NCBI GenBank assembly: GCA_902787685.1
Contig: CADAHH010000001.1
Coordinates: 1 to 64,000 of the forward strand
Source of the DNA: an uncultured Eubacteriales bacterium
GTDB lineage: Bacteria; Bacillota; Clostridia; TANB77; CAG-508
Direction: 5' to 3'
DNA: 64,000 nt
Of this stretch, positions 32,672 to 44,171 are shown in pieces. The position numbers and the translations under genes are program-made. The notes below the pieces were generated by a model. That model was not told the origin of the DNA and searched no databases. It saw only the letters and a program-made list of their open reading frames with translations. Numbering within the stretch: position 1 is the stretch's first letter; every line of letters begins with the position of its first letter.

Positions 32672-35323
32672 TTATTGCAATTTATTAAGCATATCTTTAT
32701 ATTTTTCCAGTTTAGCTTTTTCTTCATCAATTTTTGCTTGTGGAGCTTTATTTACAAAGCCCGGATTAGATAGCATCTTTTCGCATCTTTCAATTTCAAA
32801 TTTTATTTTTTCTATTTCTTCTGCTTTACGTTTTGCTTCTTCTTCTAAATCTACTAACCCTTCAAGTGGCATGTATAGCTCAATTCCATCTCTTACAATA
32901 CTAACTGCATTTTCTGCAATTCCTGTTTTATCATTTTGAATTTTTAGATTGCTTCCAAATCCAAGTTTTGTAATAAAATCTTTAGATTCTTCAATTTCTT
33001 TTTCATATTTTGTTGTTACAAAAATTAATTCAACTTTTTTACTTGGGTGAACATTCATTTTTGCACGAATATTTCTTATTTCAACTATAATATCTTTCAT
33101 AGTTTCAATAAAATCATTTTTTTCATCATAATTAACTCTTTGCCTTGTTTTTGGCCAGTGTGATATCATTAAAGCATTATCATCATAATTAACAAGATTT
33201 GAGTAAATTTTAGATGTAATAAATGGCATAAATGGATGTAATAGTTTTAAACTATCACCAAATACATAATTCAATACAAAACTTACTTGTATCTTTTCTG
33301 CTCTATTATCACTATAAATCCTTGATTTTACAATTTCAATATACCAATCACAAAATTCATTCCATATAAAATTATAAATATTATCTAAAGCAATACCTAA
33401 ATCATAGTCTTCAATGTTTTTAGTAACTGTTTTTATTAGATTATCTAATTTATTGATAATCCATCTATCTTCAACTTTTAGATATTCTGATTTATATGTT
33501 TTTGTTTGTTCATCTTTTGCTTTACTTGCAAATTCCATAATTTCTTCTTTTGAAACTAGATTTGTTATAACAAATTTAGCTGCATTCCAAATCTTATTTG
33601 CAAAGTTTGATGCTTGATCTAGTTTTTCAGGCATGTATTTAATGTCATTTCCCATAGTTGTACCAGAAATTACAGAAAATCTTAGGCTATCAGCCCCATA
33701 CTCATCTATCACTTCTAATGGATCAACACCATTTCCCAATGTTTTAGACATTTTTCTTCCTAAACTATCACGAATAATTCCATGAATTAAAACATCTTTA
33801 AATGGTTCTGTTCCTGTAAATTCTAAGCCTTGAGTCATCATTCTTGATACCCAGAAAGTTATAATATCAAAACCTGTAACTAAAACATTTGTAGGATAAA
33901 ATCTTTTATAATCTTCATTTTCTGTATTTGGCCAACCAAGAGTTGAAAATGGCCATAATGCAGAACTAAACCATGTATCTAATGTGTCTTCATCTTGATG
34001 TAATTTATTAGAGCCACATTTAGAACATTTTTCTGGAACAGTTTTTGCAACATTTATTTCTCCACATTCTTCACAATAATATGCTGGAATTCTGTGTCCC
34101 CACCATAATTGACGAGATATACACCAGTCTTGTATATTATCTAACCAATTAAAATATTGTTTTTCATATCTTTTAGGAACAAATCTAGTTTTATCTTGTC
34201 TTACACTATCTGCTGCTCTTTTTGCTAAATCTTTCATAGAAACAAACCATTGCATTGAAACTTTTGGCTCTATTGTAGATTTACATCTTTCACATTTTGC
34301 AACATTATGAGTGTAATCTTCTGTTTTAACAAGGTTTCCTGATCTTTCAAGCATTTCTACAATTCTTTTTCTAGCATCAATTAATTCCATTCCTTTTAAT
34401 TCTGGAACTAAATTACCCATTTTATAGTCTTCATCAAATACTTCAATTATTTCTAAATTATGTCTTAGACCAGCTTGATAGTCATTCATATCATGTGCAG
34501 GAGTGATTTTAACACAACCTGTTCCAAATTCTTTTTCAACAAATTCATCAGCAATAATTGGAATTTCTTTGTTCATAATAGGAAGAATACATTTTTTACC
34601 TACTATATTTTTATATCTTTCATCATCTGGGTGAACGGCAACTGCAGTATCTCCAAGCATTGTTTCAGGTCTTGTTGTTGCAACTTCAACATATTTTCCT
34701 GGTTCTCCAACAATTTCATATCTAATATGCCATAAATGTGATGGCTCTTCTTTATACTCAACTTCTGCATCTGAAATTGTTGTTTTACAACTTGGGCAGT
34801 AATTTACCATCCTTGTTCCTTTATATATTAATCCTTTATTATACAAAGAAATAAATTGTTCTAAAACAGCATCTGACAAACCTTCATCCATAGTAAATCT
34901 ATTTCTAGACCAATCACATGAACATCCAAGTTTACGTTGTTGTTCTTGAATGATTCCTCCATATTTATGAGTCCAATCCCAAGTTTCTTCTAGAAATTTT
35001 TCTCTTCCTATATCTTGTTTTGTTTTGCCTTCTGTTTTTAGTTTTTGAACAACCTTCATTTCTGTAGATATTGATGCATGGTCACTACCTGGAAGCCATA
35101 AACAATCATATCCTCTCATTCTTTTATATCTAATTAAAATATCCTGAATAGTATCATCTAGGGCATGACCCATATGTAATTTACCTGTTACATTTGGTGG
35201 TGGCATCATAATACAGTATGGTTCTTTATTCTCATTCATGCTTGGTTTAAAATAACCATTTTCTTCCCACTCTTTATATAATTCATCTTCAAAATCTTTT
35301 GGATTATATTTTCCTTCTAACAT
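32672..35323 (-). CDS. valS: Valyl-tRNA synthetase
   Basis: An 883-aa class I synthetase that charges tRNA-Val. HIGH motif in PPPNVTGKLHMGHAL (~38-52), editing domain with TTRPETMLGD (~216), zinc-type cysteines CEECG and CSKCG (~414-440), KMSKS as KMSKTLGNG (~530), anticodon-binding domain, and the C-terminal coiled-coil arm. Complete length. I looked for a T-box leader in the ~280 bases upstream and saw none; that stretch holds REP-like repeats instead. Confidence 0.97.
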   Translation of the reverse strand: MLEGKYNPKDFEDELYKEWEENGYFKPSMNENKEPYCIMMPPPNVTGKLHMGHALDDTIQDILIRYKRMRGYDCLWLPGSDHASISTEMKVVQKLKTEGKTKQDIGREKFLEETWDWTHKYGGIIQEQQRKLGCSCDWSRNRFTMDEGLSDAVLEQFISLYNKGLIYKGTRMVNYCPSCKTTISDAEVEYKEEPSHLWHIRYEIVGEPGKYVEVATTRPETMLGDTAVAVHPDDERYKNIVGKKCILPIMNKEIPIIADEFVEKEFGTGCVKITPAHDMNDYQAGLRHNLEIIEVFDEDYKMGNLVPELKGMELIDARKRIVEMLERSGNLVKTEDYTHNVAKCERCKSTIEPKVSMQWFVSMKDLAKRAADSVRQDKTRFVPKRYEKQYFNWLDNIQDWCISRQLWWGHRIPAYYCEECGEINVAKTVPEKCSKCGSNKLHQDEDTLDTWFSSALWPFSTLGWPNTENEDYKRFYPTNVLVTGFDIITFWVSRMMTQGLEFTGTEPFKDVLIHGIIRDSLGRKMSKTLGNGVDPLEVIDEYGADSLRFSVISGTTMGNDIKYMPEKLDQASNFANKIWNAAKFVITNLVSKEEIMEFASKAKDEQTKTYKSEYLKVEDRWIINKLDNLIKTVTKNIEDYDLGIALDNIYNFIWNEFCDWYIEIVKSRIYSDNRAEKIQVSFVLNYVFGDSLKLLHPFMPFITSKIYSNLVNYDDNALMISHWPKTRQRVNYDEKNDFIETMKDIIVEIRNIRAKMNVHPSKKVELIFVTTKYEKEIEESKDFITKLGFGSNLKIQNDKTGIAENAVSIVRDGIELYMPLEGLVDLEEEAKRKAEEIEKIKFEIERCEKMLSNPGFVNKAPQAKIDEEKAKLEKYKDMLNKLQ

Positions 35324-35409
35324 AAAATCAACTCCCTAATTATTTATTCTTACAGATGTGTATATTATATACTTAAATCGGCTTTTTTTCAACTGTTTTT
35401 TAAGAAAAA

Positions 35410-35498
35410 GAAAAATGGGAACGGAAGAAAAATGAGAAAAATGGGGACGGAGAATTTTTTCCATTGAGAAAAATGGGGACGGAGAATTTTTTCCATTG
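35410..35498 (+). repeat. GGGGACGGAG REP-like repeats, tandem
   Basis: Two 32-base units AAAAATGGGGACGGAGAATT + TTTTCCATTG and one degenerate unit (ATGGGAACGGAAG). They lie just upstream of a REP-associated transposase; the same motif appears inverted just after it (36403-36432) and as a palindrome at 51929. Confidence 0.75.
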
Positions 35499-35605
35499 TA
35501 GGAAATTATGTCAAATCTCTTGATTTATTCTAATTTTTATAATAAAATATAAAATGTTAGGGGCAAATTAATTAAAAAAATATCAAAGAAAGGTTTTATT
35601 TTATT

Positions 35606-36376
35606 ATGCCTCGTATTCCAAGAAAAAACTTTCAAACGAATTTCTATCATATAATGGTTCAGGGAATTAATAAAGAATTTATTTTCAAAAATTCAACTTA
35701 TATCGAAAAATACCTTAGTATTATTTCCAAATATTTAAACGATTTTCCTATAACAATTTTAGCTTATTGTATTATGAATAATCATGCTCATTTTTTATTA
35801 TTTAGCGAAAATGTTAATTCTTTAAGTAATTTTATGCAAAGAGTTAATACTTCCTATGCACGTTTTTATAATAAAGAAAATAATCGCGTTGGCTATGTTT
35901 TTAGAGATCGTTATAATTCACAGCCTATTTATAATCATACTCAACTTTATAATTGTATAAAATACATTCATAATAATCCTGTAAAAGCTAATATCGTAAA
36001 TCATATGTGTGAATATCAGTATTCAAGTTATAATGAATTTTTTAAAAAAAGCGTTCTTCTGAATGATAAAAGTCTATTATTAATATTTGGTACATCTAAA
36101 ACAGATATAGAGCAATTTAAATTCATTCATGAAGATAATGGAAATGAATCTTTTATAGACATATCATCGAACAAAGATAGTTTTGATGATTTCATTTCTC
36201 AAATTCAACTCGAACTTGGAATAACTATTGACGGTATTATTAAAGATAAAGAACTATTAAAAAAAATAATAGTTGATTCTAGAACTCAAACTAATGCTAC
36301 TTTAGAAGAGCTAGCTTCAACCTTTGGTTTATCAATAAGTACTATTTATAGGTATTGTAATATGAAAAAAAGATAA
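35606..36376 (+). mobile_element. REP-associated Y1 transposase (TnpA-REP/RAYT type)
   Basis: A 256-aa HUH-type transposase. N-terminal MPRIPRKNFQTNFYHIMVQG, HUH motif in MNNHAHFLL (~59-67), FRDRYNSQPI (~105), and the catalytic Tyr in YIHNNPVKANIV (~125-136). The C-terminal region ends in a helix-turn-helix-like part (LEELASTFGLSISTIYRYC, ~232-250), as in many Firmicute members. It has no typical insertion-sequence ends but is flanked by inverted GGGGACGGAG repeats, the hallmark of domesticated RAYTs that act on REP sequences. Confidence 0.88.
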
Positions 36377-36402
36377 AGATTATATAGAATCTTTATCTTT
36401 TT
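36367..36402. terminator. Bidirectional terminator between transposase and eno
   Basis: Perfect 15-bp stem AAAAAGATAAAGATT / AATCTTTATCTTTTT with a six-base loop. The transposase TAA stop is within the stem. Confidence 0.8.
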
Positions 36403-36429
36403 GAAAATTTTTCTCCGTCCCCATTTTTC

Positions 36430-36432
<3 letters not shown>
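36403..36432 (-). repeat. GGGGACGGAG REP-like repeat, inverted copy at the eno stop
   Basis: TTTTTCTCCGTCCCCATTTT, the reverse complement of the units at 35410-35498. It abuts the eno stop codon. Confidence 0.7.
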
Positions 36433-37752
<1,320 letters not shown>

Positions 37753-37818
37753 TTAAAATTTTTTATATTTTGCTAAAAATATCATATTGATATATTGATA
37801 TTTCTAGTAATTAACGTT

Positions 37819-38562
37819 TTAGTTTAATATTTGATTTCTGTTATTCTTCTCCTCTTTCAACCTCTTCTCCTCTTGCTTCTTCGCTTTCAGTTCACGTTTT
37901 TGCATTTTTCTTTCTTCAATTTCTGCTGCTCTTTGTTCAAGTTCTAATTGCCTTGTTTTTTCAGCTTCGATTTCTCTATCAAATCCAACTAAATTATTAG
38001 AAGTTTTTAAATATAAACCTGTTTGATAAACTTCTCTTTTTTCTTCTTTATTGGGATCATAATATTTATCAAGTATTTTTCTTTCTTCTTTTAATTCTCC
38101 ACCAAGATGTAAATATTTATACCTCCAAATCACATGCCTTACATAACTTGCATATTGTTCTTGAGAAATATCATCATAAAAATACTCAACTTTAAACCTA
38201 TTATGAGCAATAGAAATTGTAAGATATGTCCATAAATCTTGTTCTGTATCAATAAAGTCTTGTCTTAAATCTTTTATATGATTATATAATACATCAACAA
38301 TTTTTAGGTATTCATCTTCGTTTATATTGAATTTTTTTGGAACTTCATATACATTTACAGGCTTCTTTTTTAATATTTTAATTTTTGGAATATAGTAGAA
38401 AAACATTTCTCCAGTTTGTACATCTCCAGCTCTATCTATTACAGAAGCATATAAATATATCTCATCCCATTTTTCTGGGATTAATTCAAATAAATAACTT
38501 TGTATCTTTTCATATTTATCTTTCATATTTTTGGTTGTTCTTAGCATTATTTCATTTGCCAC
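37819..38562 (-). CDS. YezG/DUF600-like immunity-type protein with coiled-coil tail
   Basis: A 247-aa protein. Residues ~10-155 follow the YezG (DUF600) pattern: a helix with SYLFELIPEKWDEIYLYASV, FFYYIP, VLYNHIKDLRQDF, DLWTYLTISI, RFKVEYFYDD and HVIWRYKYLHLG. Residues ~185-247 are a Lys/Glu coiled coil. In Bacillus YezG is the antitoxin of the polymorphic toxin YeeF; no toxin gene is nearby, so this is an orphan. The GTG start lies 16 bases from AGGAGG, with a GCCAC/GTGGC hairpin between. Confidence 0.72.
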   Translation of the reverse strand: MANEIMLRTTKNMKDKYEKIQSYLFELIPEKWDEIYLYASVIDRAGDVQTGEMFFYYIPKIKILKKKPVNVYEVPKKFNINEDEYLKIVDVLYNHIKDLRQDFIDTEQDLWTYLTISIAHNRFKVEYFYDDISQEQYASYVRHVIWRYKYLHLGGELKEERKILDKYYDPNKEEKREVYQTGLYLKTSNNLVGFDREIEAEKTRQLELEQRAAEIEERKMQKRELKAKKQEEKRLKEEKNNRNQILN

Positions 38563-38583
38563 AAAACAAGTGGCCTATCCTCC

Positions 38584-40116
38584 TTATTTTTCTATAATAC
38601 TAACACCTGTCATTTCTTTTGGTTGTTCAATATCAAGTAATTCTAGTATTGTAGGAGCTAAATCACATAATCTGCCATCTTTTAATTTCATATTTTCTTT
38701 TTCTGAAACTAATATTAATGGTACTAAATTTGTAGTATGAGCAGTATGTGGTTCTCCTGTTTGATAATCTATCATTTGTTCACAATTTCCATGATCTGCT
38801 GTAATTATTAAATTTGCTTTTTGGCTATCAATTGCTTCATATATTCTTCCTACACAATTATCAATAGTTTCTACTGCTTTAATTGCAGCAGGTAAACTTC
38901 CAGTATGACCTACCATATCTGGATTTGCAAAATTTAAAATTATACAATTATATTTTTTTGAGTTTATAGCTTCAACTACTTTATCACATACTTCATTTGC
39001 ACTCATTTCAGGTTGTAAATCATATGTTTCTACTTTTGGAGATGGAACTAAAATTCTATCTTCCCCATCATATTGCTTTTCTTCTCCACCATTAAAGAAA
39101 AATGTAACATGAGCATATTTCTCTGTTTCTGCTATTCTTAATTGTTTTCCTCCATTTTTACTAACAACTTCTCCAAGTGTATTTACAATTGGTTCTTTAT
39201 TAAATGCTATATGAACATTTGGCATAGTTTCATCATAGCTTGTGAAACAAACATAGTATAAATTCATTTTTTTAGTTTCAAATTCATTAAAATTATGATC
39301 AACAAGAGTACGAGTTATTTCTCTTGCTCTATCTGGTCTAAAGTTAAAGAAAATAACAGAATCTCCATCTTCAATTGTAGCAATAGGATTGTCTCCATTA
39401 GTGATAACTGTTGGCTCAACAAATTCATCAAAAACTTCTTTTTGATAAGAATTCTCAATTGCATTTATACTGCTACCTGATTTTATTCCTTCACCATTGA
39501 CCATTGCATCATATGCTTTTTGAACTCTTTGCCAACGTTTATCTCTATCCATTGCGTAGAATCTTCCGGATAAAGTTGCTATTTTTCCAACACCTTTTTC
39601 TTTCATTTTTTCTTCAAGTTCTTGAATATAGTTTTCTGCTGATGCTGGTGGTGTATCTCTTCCATCTAAAAAACAATGTACATAAACATTTTCAAAATCT
39701 CTTCTTTTTGCAAGTTCTAACAACCCATATAAATGTCTATTATGGCTGTGAACTCCACCATCTGATAATAATCCCAAAATATGCAATTTTGAGTTGTTTT
39801 TTTTGCAGTTTTCAATAGCATTTATAAGTTCAGTATTTGCAAAAAAGTCTCCATCTTCAATTGCTTTGGTAATTCTAGTAAGCTCTTGGTATACTATTCT
39901 ACCAGCTCCAATATTTGTATGACCTACTTCTGAATTTCCCATTTGTCCTTCAGGTAATCCAACTGCCATTCCACTAGCTGATATATGACATGTTGGATAT
40001 TTATTCATTAGTTTATCTAAATTAGGTGTGTTGGCTTGTTTTACAGCATTTCCTTCTGTTTTTGGATTTTCACCAAATCCATCTAATATCATTAGCATCG
40101 TTAATTTGTCATTCAT
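38584..40116 (-). CDS. gpmI: 2,3-bisphosphoglycerate-independent phosphoglycerate mutase
   Basis: A 510-aa alkaline-phosphatase-superfamily enzyme interconverting 3- and 2-phosphoglycerate, Mn dependent. MLMILDGFGENP (metal Asp, ~7-18), GNSEVGHTNIGAGR (catalytic Ser, ~61-74), GLLSDGGVHSH (~114), DGRDTPP (~151), FFNFRPDRAREIT (~256), HVTFFFNGGEE (~330), NFANPDMVGHTG (~400), ADHGNCEQM (~443). Complete. Confidence 0.97.
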   Translation of the reverse strand: MNDKLTMLMILDGFGENPKTEGNAVKQANTPNLDKLMNKYPTCHISASGMAVGLPEGQMGNSEVGHTNIGAGRIVYQELTRITKAIEDGDFFANTELINAIENCKKNNSKLHILGLLSDGGVHSHNRHLYGLLELAKRRDFENVYVHCFLDGRDTPPASAENYIQELEEKMKEKGVGKIATLSGRFYAMDRDKRWQRVQKAYDAMVNGEGIKSGSSINAIENSYQKEVFDEFVEPTVITNGDNPIATIEDGDSVIFFNFRPDRAREITRTLVDHNFNEFETKKMNLYYVCFTSYDETMPNVHIAFNKEPIVNTLGEVVSKNGGKQLRIAETEKYAHVTFFFNGGEEKQYDGEDRILVPSPKVETYDLQPEMSANEVCDKVVEAINSKKYNCIILNFANPDMVGHTGSLPAAIKAVETIDNCVGRIYEAIDSQKANLIITADHGNCEQMIDYQTGEPHTAHTTNLVPLILVSEKENMKLKDGRLCDLAPTILELLDIEQPKEMTGVSIIEK

Positions 40117-40130
40117 TTCTTGCTCCTTTT

Positions 40131-40880
40131 CTATTTACAATTTACTATATTTGCAAAAGACTCTGCTTTTAAACTTGCTCCACCGATTAATCCTCCATCA
40201 ATGTCTGACATGCTTAAAAGTTCTTTTGCATTTTCTGGTTTCATACTTCCACCGTACTGTATTATAACTCTTTCTGCTACGTTTTGTCCATAGATTTCGA
40301 CGATTTTTTCTCTTATTTTTTTACATGCTTCATTTGCATCATTTGATGTTGCAGTTTTACCTGTTCCAATTGCCCAAATTGGCTCATATGCAATTATAGT
40401 ATTTGCAACTTGTTCTTCAGTTAATCCATTTAAGGCTTTTTGTGTTTGATTTTCTATTATTTCAAAAGCTTTTCCTGCTTCTCTTTCTTCTAAAGTTTCT
40501 CCAACACAAACAATAGGTTTTAAATTGTTTTCAAATGCTGTTTTAATTTTTTTATTAACTGTTTCATCAGTTTCATTAAAATACTGTCTTCTTTCAGAAT
40601 GTCCAATTATTACATATTCTACGCCAATTGACTTTAACATTTTTCCTGAAACTTCACCAGTATATGCTCCTTTTTCTTCATAATGCATATTTTGTGCTCC
40701 TATTTTTATATTAGTTCCCTGTGCAGTTAGTAAACTGTAAAATAAATCAGTATAAGGTACACATAATACCACTTCATTTTCTGTGTCCTTTACTAATGGT
40801 GTTAATTCTGTAATCATTGATATTGCTTCATTAGGAAGCATATTCATTTTCCAGTTTCCTGCAATTACTTTTTTTCTCAT
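40131..40880 (-). CDS. tpiA: Triosephosphate isomerase
   Basis: About 249 aa. GNWKMN with the catalytic Lys (~8-13), IIGHSERRQYFNETD with the catalytic His (~91-105), AYEPIWAIGTGKTA with the catalytic Glu (~164-177), and IQYGGSM and GGLIGGASL phosphate-loop motifs near the end. The start is at ATG 40878-40880 (MRKKVIAGNW), behind AAGGAGA; the 11 codons upstream lack a site. Confidence 0.97.
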   Translation of the reverse strand: MRKKVIAGNWKMNMLPNEAISMITELTPLVKDTENEVVLCVPYTDLFYSLLTAQGTNIKIGAQNMHYEEKGAYTGEVSGKMLKSIGVEYVIIGHSERRQYFNETDETVNKKIKTAFENNLKPIVCVGETLEEREAGKAFEIIENQTQKALNGLTEEQVANTIIAYEPIWAIGTGKTATSNDANEACKKIREKIVEIYGQNVAERVIIQYGGSMKPENAKELLSMSDIDGGLIGGASLKAESFANIVNCK

Positions 40881-40918
40881 AAGATTATTTCTCCTTCTTA
40901 TACATTTTTTCAATATTG

Positions 40919-40944
40919 CGGGCGGTTAAAATCGCCCATACATT
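40919..40944 (+). repeat. GGGCGATT palindrome, variant copy
   Basis: GGGCGGTTAAAATCGCCCAT followed by ACATT, between ispH and tpiA; one substitution in each arm compared with the consensus. Confidence 0.75.
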
Positions 40945-40973
40945 ATTCTTCATATTAAAATTCAACTGTATTG

Positions 40974-41825
40974 TTAAGAATTATTTTTTAATAATAATTC
41001 TTTTATTTTTAATATGTCTTCTTTTGGTGTTGAAGCTCCTGCCATAATGCCAACTCTTTTGATTCCATTAAATCTATCTAAATTTATTTCTGTTTCATTT
41101 GAAACAAAAACAACATTATTGCAGAAATTACAAGCTATATCATATAACTTGTTTGTATTAGAACTTCTTTTATCTCCAATAATTATCATTAAATCAACTT
41201 TTTTTGCTATTTCTTCTGTTTCTTTCTGCCTAATTTCAGTTGAAGGGCAGATAGTTTTTTTTATTTCTAATTTAACATCACTATTTATACTGTTTTTTAA
41301 TTCTTCAGCAATTTCATCAAATTTTTTTGAGCTATGAGTTGTTTGTGATATTAGTAAAACTTTATTTTTATTGTTTATAATATTTAATAATTCAGATATA
41401 TCATTTTTATTATCTATAACCCTATAATTACATTCAGCTCTACTTTTAATTCCTACTACCTCTGGATGATTAGCTTTTCCGACAATAATAATAAAATAAC
41501 CCTTTTTCGAATATTCATCAGCTAAATTTTGAATTTTCAAAACACTTGGGCAAGTTAAATCAATAAGCTTAATATCCATTTCTTTAGCTTTTTTGTATAC
41601 AGATTTAGGCTCTCCATGTGCTCTTATAATAGTATTGGATGTTGCTTCTTCAATATTGTTTATAAACTTTATACCTTTTGTTCTTAAACTATCTATAACA
41701 TTTTGGTTATGCACTATTTCACCTAAGCAACATATTTCTTCTTTTTCTATTTCTTCTATTGCTCTGTCTACTGCTCTTTGAACACCATAGCAAAAGCCTG
41801 CATCTTTACCAATTATAATTTCCAT
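40974..41825 (-). CDS. ispH: 4-hydroxy-3-methylbut-2-enyl diphosphate reductase
   Basis: A 283-aa [Fe-S] enzyme for the last MEP-pathway step, giving IPP and DMAPP. Three cluster Cys: AGFCYGVQRAV (~8-18), DLTCPSVLKIQ (~94-104) and TICPSTEIRQKET (~190-202). GEIVHNQNV (~36) and RAHGEP (~69) hold substrate His residues. Length is that of stand-alone IspH, without the S1 fusion found in some Clostridia. Confidence 0.96.
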   Translation of the reverse strand: MEIIIGKDAGFCYGVQRAVDRAIEEIEKEEICCLGEIVHNQNVIDSLRTKGIKFINNIEEATSNTIIRAHGEPKSVYKKAKEMDIKLIDLTCPSVLKIQNLADEYSKKGYFIIIVGKANHPEVVGIKSRAECNYRVIDNKNDISELLNIINNKNKVLLISQTTHSSKKFDEIAEELKNSINSDVKLEIKKTICPSTEIRQKETEEIAKKVDLMIIIGDKRSSNTNKLYDIACNFCNNVVFVSNETEINLDRFNGIKRVGIMAGASTPKEDILKIKELLLKNNS

Positions 41826-41840
41826 TTAGCATTATTTCCT

Positions 41841-42893
41841 TTAAATCATATTTAATATTTCTTTTTTTAAAACTTCTACAATTTGATTTTGTGGAATTTT
41901 TTTTATGATCTCTCCTTTTTTAAATAAAACAGCCTCATTTTTTCCACCAGCAATGCCAATATCTGCTTCTCTTGCTTCTCCTGGGCCATTAACAACACAC
42001 CCCATAACAGCAACTTTAATACTTGATTCAATTGTCTGTAGAAAATCTTCCATTTCTTTTGCTATTGGAATTAAATCAATTTGTGTTCTTCCACATGTTG
42101 GACATGCAATTATAGTTGGAGTTTTTTTGTATAGATTACAGTCTTTTAAAATCTCTTTAGCAACTCTAATTTCTTTTATAGGATCATCAGATAAAGAAAC
42201 TCTAATTGTGTTTCCAATTCCTTCTCTTAACAATACTCCAAGTCCTATACTAGATTTTACTGTACCACTAAATTCTGTTCCTGCTTCAGTTATCCCTAAA
42301 TGTAAAGGATAATTAAACTCCTTACTAGCTAACTCATAAGCCTTAATACATAAATCTAAGTCAGAAGCTTTTAAAGAAATTACAATATCATAGAATTCCA
42401 ATTCTTCTAAAATATCAACATGTCTTTTTGCACTCTCTACCATAGCTTCAGCAGTTGGTTTTCCATACTTTTCAAGTAATTCTTTTTCAAGAGATCCAGC
42501 ATTTACTCCTATTCTTATTGGAATCTTTTTATTTTTACATTCATCAACAACTGCTTTTACTTTTTCTTTTGAGCCAATGTTTCCAGGATTAATTCTAACT
42601 TTGTCAACTCCAGCATTAATTGCTTCTAATGCTATTTGATAATCAAAATGAATATCTGCAACAATTGGAATATGAATTTTTTCTTTAATATGTTTTATAG
42701 CTTTTGCATCTTCTAAATCTAAACATGCTACTCTAATTATTTCGCATCCTGCATTTTCCAAATCAAGGATTTGTTTTACAGTTGCATCAACATCTTTAGT
42801 TTTTGTATTACACATTGATTGAATACTTACTCTATTTTCTCCACCAATTTGAACATTTCCTACCATAACTTTTCTTGTATTTTGTCGATTCAT
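41841..42893 (-). CDS. ispG: 4-hydroxy-3-methylbut-2-enyl diphosphate synthase (flavodoxin)
   Basis: A 350-aa MEP-pathway [4Fe-4S] enzyme upstream of Isp[17 protein letters not shown] at the start (~23-38), [10 protein letters not shown] (~80), RINPGNIG (~98), LHLGITEAG (~196), and cluster cysteines in [12 protein letters not shown] (~263) and [12 protein letters not shown] (~294-305). Adjacent to ispH, 15 bases apart, as one unit within the glycolytic run. Confidence 0.96.
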   Translation of the reverse strand: MNRQNTRKVMVGNVQIGGENRVSIQSMCNTKTKDVDATVKQILDLENAGCEIIRVACLDLEDAKAIKHIKEKIHIPIVADIHFDYQIALEAINAGVDKVRINPGNIGSKEKVKAVVDECKNKKIPIRIGVNAGSLEKELLEKYGKPTAEAMVESAKRHVDILEELEFYDIVISLKASDLDLCIKAYELASKEFNYPLHLGITEAGTEFSGTVKSSIGLGVLLREGIGNTIRVSLSDDPIKEIRVAKEILKDCNLYKKTPTIIACPTCGRTQIDLIPIAKEMEDFLQTIESSIKVAVMGCVVNGPGEAREADIGIAGGKNEAVLFKKGEIIKKIPQNQIVEVLKKEILNMI

Positions 42894-42916
42894 TCTATTC
42901 CTCTTTCATTAATATA

Positions 42917-44101
42917 TTAATTATCTAATAAAGCTTCTATTCCTGGTAACTTTTTACCTTCTAAAAATTCTAGAGATGCTCCTCCACCAGTAGATATATG
43001 CGTCATTTTTTCAGCTACTCCTGCTTTTTCTACTGCAGATGCAGAATCTCCTCCACCTATAATTTTAACTGCATCAATATCACCTAATACTTTTGCAATT
43101 TCATTTGTTCCTATAGCAAATTTTTCAAGTTCAAATACTCCAAGTGGACCATTCCATACAATAGTTTTGGCATTTTTAAGTTCTTCGGCATATAGTTTTA
43201 CAGTTTCAGGACCTATATCTAATCCTTGCCATCCATCTGGTATTTCAGCAGAAGGAACAATCTTACTTTCAGCATCAGCTTTAAATTCTTTTGCTATTTT
43301 ATTATCAACTGGAAGCATAAATTTAACACCTTTTTCTTTTGCCTTTTCCATAAGTTCCATTGCTAAATTTATTTTATCATCTTCACATAGTGAATTTCCA
43401 ACATTATACCCTAATGCTTTTAAAAATGTATATGCCATTCCTCCACCTATTAAAATAGCATCTACTTTATTTATTAAACTTTCAATTACTCCTATTTTAT
43501 CCGAAACTTTTGAACCCCCTAGAATTGCCATAAATGGTCTTTCTGGATTTTGTAAAGCTTCATCTAAAAACTTTAATTCTTTTTCAATTAAAAATCCTGA
43601 AACAGCTGGTAAATAATGTGTTACGCCTTCTGTTGAGGCATGAGCTCTATGTGCTGTTCCAAATGCATCATTAACAAATATTTCTCCATAATTTGATAAT
43701 TTTTTACTAAATTCTGGATCATTATCTGTTTCTTCTCGATGAAATCTTAAATTTTCTAAAAGTAAAATTTCTCCATTTTTTAAGTTATTTGCTTTAGACA
43801 CAGCATCTTCTCCAATTACATCTTTTGCCATTATTATTTCTTTATTTAATAATTTTGATAATTCTTTTGCAACAGGAACTAAAGAAAATTCTTTTTTAAA
43901 TTCTCCTTTTGGTCTTCCTAAATGAGAGCAAAGTGTAATTTTACAGTTTTGTTCTAATAAATATTTAATAGTAGGTAATGCTGCTACTATTCTTCTATTA
44001 TCAGTTATATTTTGATTTTCGTCCATAGGAACATTAAAATCGCATCTAACTAAGACTTTTTTGTCTTTTAAATCAATATCTCTAACAGTTTTTTTACTCA
44101 T
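42917..44101 (-). CDS. pgk: Phosphoglycerate kinase
   Basis: A 394-aa two-domain kinase making ATP from 1,3-bisphosphoglycerate. [12 protein letters not shown] (~15-26), [11 protein letters not shown] (~57), [11 protein letters not shown] (~112), [13 protein letters not shown] (~148), GGSKVSDKI (~195), and the C-terminal [13 protein letters not shown] (~348). AAAGGAGGATAAAG precedes the ATG. It is the second gene after gap, across a possible attenuating terminator. Confidence 0.97.
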   Translation of the reverse strand: MSKKTVRDIDLKDKKVLVRCDFNVPMDENQNITDNRRIVAALPTIKYLLEQNCKITLCSHLGRPKGEFKKEFSLVPVAKELSKLLNKEIIMAKDVIGEDAVSKANNLKNGEILLLENLRFHREETDNDPEFSKKLSNYGEIFVNDAFGTAHRAHASTEGVTHYLPAVSGFLIEKELKFLDEALQNPERPFMAILGGSKVSDKIGVIESLINKVDAILIGGGMAYTFLKALGYNVGNSLCEDDKINLAMELMEKAKEKGVKFMLPVDNKIAKEFKADAESKIVPSAEIPDGWQGLDIGPETVKLYAEELKNAKTIVWNGPLGVFELEKFAIGTNEIAKVLGDIDAVKIIGGGDSASAVEKAGVAEKMTHISTGGGASLEFLEGKKLPGIEALLDN

Positions 44102-44133
44102 AATCTTTATCCTCCTTTTTTAAAGTAAGAAAA

Positions 44134-44157
44134 GGCTAGAAACTAAAGTTCCCAACC
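44134..44157 (-). terminator. Possible internal terminator between gap and pgk
   Basis: Read on the minus strand: GGTTGGGAAC, loop TTTA, GTTTCTAGCC (ten pairs, three of them G-U), then TTTTCTTAC. It could lower expression of the downstream genes relative to gap. Confidence 0.5.
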
Positions 44158-44171
44158 TCCTCCTTTTTTAT

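Noticed and set aside
35324..35605. T-box riboswitch upstream of valS
   Set aside because: No specifier hairpin or TGG-containing antiterminator was visible; the stretch holds REP-like repeats and the transposase leader.
43167..43616. 149-aa plus-strand frame opposite pgk
   Set aside because: Antisense shadow of a strongly conserved gene; no ribosome binding site and low-complexity Ser/Ile/Leu composition. The same applies to other long antisense frames opposite ispG, ispH and the surface GDPD gene.
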